Source: Syntrophomonadaceae bacterium
GTDB taxonomy: Bacteria > Bacillota > Syntrophomonadia > Syntrophomonadales > Syntrophothermaceae
Reading direction: 5' to 3'
Length of the DNA stretch: 6,548 nt
Assembly: GCA_029907055.1 (NCBI GenBank)
Contig: JARYMO010000085.1
Span: 1 to 6,548 of the forward strand
Part shown: piece after piece, positions 5,382-6,548 of the stretch
Numbering within the stretch: the first letter of the stretch is position 1
How the letters are laid out: each line of letters starts with the position of its first letter
Made by a program: the position numbers and the translations under genes
Notes under the pieces: model-generated
The model's input: the letters and a program-made list of their open reading frames with translations, nothing else
Database searches by the model: none
Told to the model about the DNA's origin: nothing

Positions 5382-6548
5382 TCAGGAAACGGTCGCGGCG
5401 GCGCCTGCGCCCTCCTGCTGAGGCGGGGGCAGTTCCGTTACCCTCACCTTGAGGATGCGCATGCCCTCTACCTCCGATATCTGGAATCGATACCGCCCGA
5501 TTTCCAACTGGTCCCCCACCTCGGGCTTGCGTCCCAGCACCGAGAAGATAAGCCCGCCGATGGTGTCGACCTCTTCGTCCTCCACGAAGTCCACGTCCAG
5601 CAGATCCTCCAGCTCCTCCAGCAGTACGCGCCCGCTGATCTCGTAGCTGCCATCCTTGAGCTGGGTGATTTCGGGGGCGGTGAGGTCGAACTCGTCGTAG
5701 ATCTCACCCACCAGCTCCTCCAGGATGTCCTCCATGGTCACCAGTCCCGCGGTGCCGCCGAATTCGTCGGCAACGATGGCCATGTGGGTGCGCGCCTGGC
5801 GCATCTTCTGCATCACCTGGGCGATGAGCATGCCCTCCGGCACCATCAGGATGTCACGGCGGATATCGGTGATGCGGCGTGTGCCCTGGGTGCCGGCCAG
5901 CTTGAGGATGTCCCGCACGTGCACGAAGCCCAGCACGTGGTCCTTGTCTTCCTCGCACAGGGGGTAGCGGGTGTGGCCGTGCTGGCGGACCAGGTCCAGC
6001 ATGTCCTCGTAGGTGTCGTCGGTGTACAGGCAGATGATGTCCTGGCGGGGGACCATGATCTCGCGGGCCACGCGGTCCGAAAAGGTGAAGACCTTGTTGA
6101 GCAGGCTGCTCTCCACCATGTCCAGGTAGCCGTGTTCCCGGCTGGCGCTCACCAGCATGCGCAGCTCCTCTTCGGTGTGGGCCAGGTCTGCTTCGTTGGC
6201 CGGTTCAATTTTCAACAGGCGGAGGATGACTGCGGCAGACTGGTTGAACAGCCAGATGAGGGGGAAGAAGACGCGGAAGAAGACACGCAGCGGTCCGGCC
6301 GTGGCCAGGGCGGCCTTTTCCGCTTTCTGGATGGCGATGGACTTGGGCACCAGCTCACCGAGCACGATGTGGAAGAGGGTGATGAGCGCGAAGGCGATGA
6401 CCCCGGCAATGGTATGCGTGTACACCATCGACCAGCCGGAAATCCCCGCGAACACGGGGACCAGCAGCCTGGCCACCGCTGGCTCGCCCAGCCAGCCAAG
6501 CCCCAGCGAGGTCATGGTGATGCCGAGCTGGGTGGCCGAGAGGTATTC
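5382..6548 (-). CDS. HlyC/CorC family CNNM-CBS membrane protein, C-terminal part
   Basis: The gene enters from the right edge; the last 388 residues are visible. They begin inside the CNNM (DUF21) membrane domain at EYLSATQLGIT, a typical block near its first helix, so only the N-terminal segment (about 50-60 residues) is missing. Further landmarks are GELVPKSIAI (64-73), membrane helices at about 46-66 and 85-112, and TEEELRMLV (125-133). A CBS pair follows: VAREIMVPRQDI (160-171), RYPLCEED (194-201), then DEFGGTAGLVTMEDILEELVGE (from 261). The CorC_HlyC domain (about 296-374) contains VDTIGGLIFSVLG. The Gln/Gly/Ala-rich tail ends in Val-Ser. The family is linked to magnesium and cobalt transport or efflux, with the CBS pair sensing nucleotide; the old name 'hemolysin' is misleading. 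A methionine at 6515-6513 is internal, not the start. The gene points away from the right edge and is followed by the 33-residue gene. Confidence 0.95.
   Translation of the reverse strand, partial: EYLSATQLGITMTSLGLGWLGEPAVARLLVPVFAGISGWSMVYTHTIAGVIAFALITLFHIVLGELVPKSIAIQKAEKAALATAGPLRVFFRVFFPLIWLFNQSAAVILRLLKIEPANEADLAHTEEELRMLVSASREHGYLDMVESSLLNKVFTFSDRVAREIMVPRQDIICLYTDDTYEDMLDLVRQHGHTRYPLCEEDKDHVLGFVHVRDILKLAGTQGTRRITDIRRDILMVPEGMLIAQVMQKMRQARTHMAIVADEFGGTAGLVTMEDILEELVGEIYDEFDLTAPEITQLKDGSYEISGRVLLEELEDLLDVDFVEDEEVDTIGGLIFSVLGRKPEVGDQLEIGRYRFQISEVEGMRILKVRVTELPPPQQEGAGAAATVS

Noticed and set aside
3730..5421. A 563-codon plus-strand frame overlapping the polyferredoxin in another frame
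   Set aside because: Ala/Gly/Arg-rich translation without motifs. It is open only because stop codons are rare at this GC content.
5382..6548. Hemolysin
   Set aside because: The HlyC/TlyC name is historical; the CNNM, CBS pair and CorC_HlyC domain order indicates an ion-transport related membrane protein.

Overview
The window is very GC-rich, with strong purine-rich Shine-Dalgarno sites (AGGAGG, AAAGGAG, GGAGGAGG) and many GTG starts. It encodes a Tat-exported lipoprotein and a polyferredoxin. This style suits an anaerobic or facultative, GC-rich member of the Bacillota (Clostridia/Limnochordia-like), but no marker gene is present and the assignment is weak. No RNA gene, mobile element or CRISPR array was seen.

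Layout. Positions 2240 down to 1 hold a leftward group of four genes that is probably one transcription unit: a cysteine-free helical protein I do not recognise (1368-2240), a small calcineurin-like metallophosphoesterase (639-1301), a four-helix membrane protein of 118 residues (259-615), and the start of a secreted protein cut by the window edge (1-217). A gene-free divergent region (2241-2694) follows. It carries an extended -10 promoter candidate, a perfect 15-base inverted repeat just downstream of it, and GC-rich hairpins.

Two rightward genes are next: a DUF362 protein made as a Tat-dependent lipoprotein (2695-3669), and a 484-residue polyferredoxin (3752-5206). The polyferredoxin joins a NapH-like membrane domain with two cytoplasmic [4Fe-4S] sites to a NapG-like domain with four sites, and has an internal twin-arginine segment at the junction. 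It meets, tail to tail, a leftward 33-residue single-helix membrane protein (5211-5312). That small gene lies downstream of the C-terminal 388 residues of a CNNM/CBS/CorC-HlyC family membrane protein (5382-6548), whose beginning is outside the window.

How the genes may work together. The DUF362-polyferredoxin pair is the most interesting unit. The predicted topology places both the DUF362 protein and the NapG-like half outside the cytoplasmic membrane, each using its own Tat signal. The NapH-like half could pass electrons across or from the membrane. No nitrate reductase or other known terminal enzyme is encoded here, so the DUF362 protein is the only visible candidate partner. This is inference. 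The flanking groups look like ordinary housekeeping or accessory genes.
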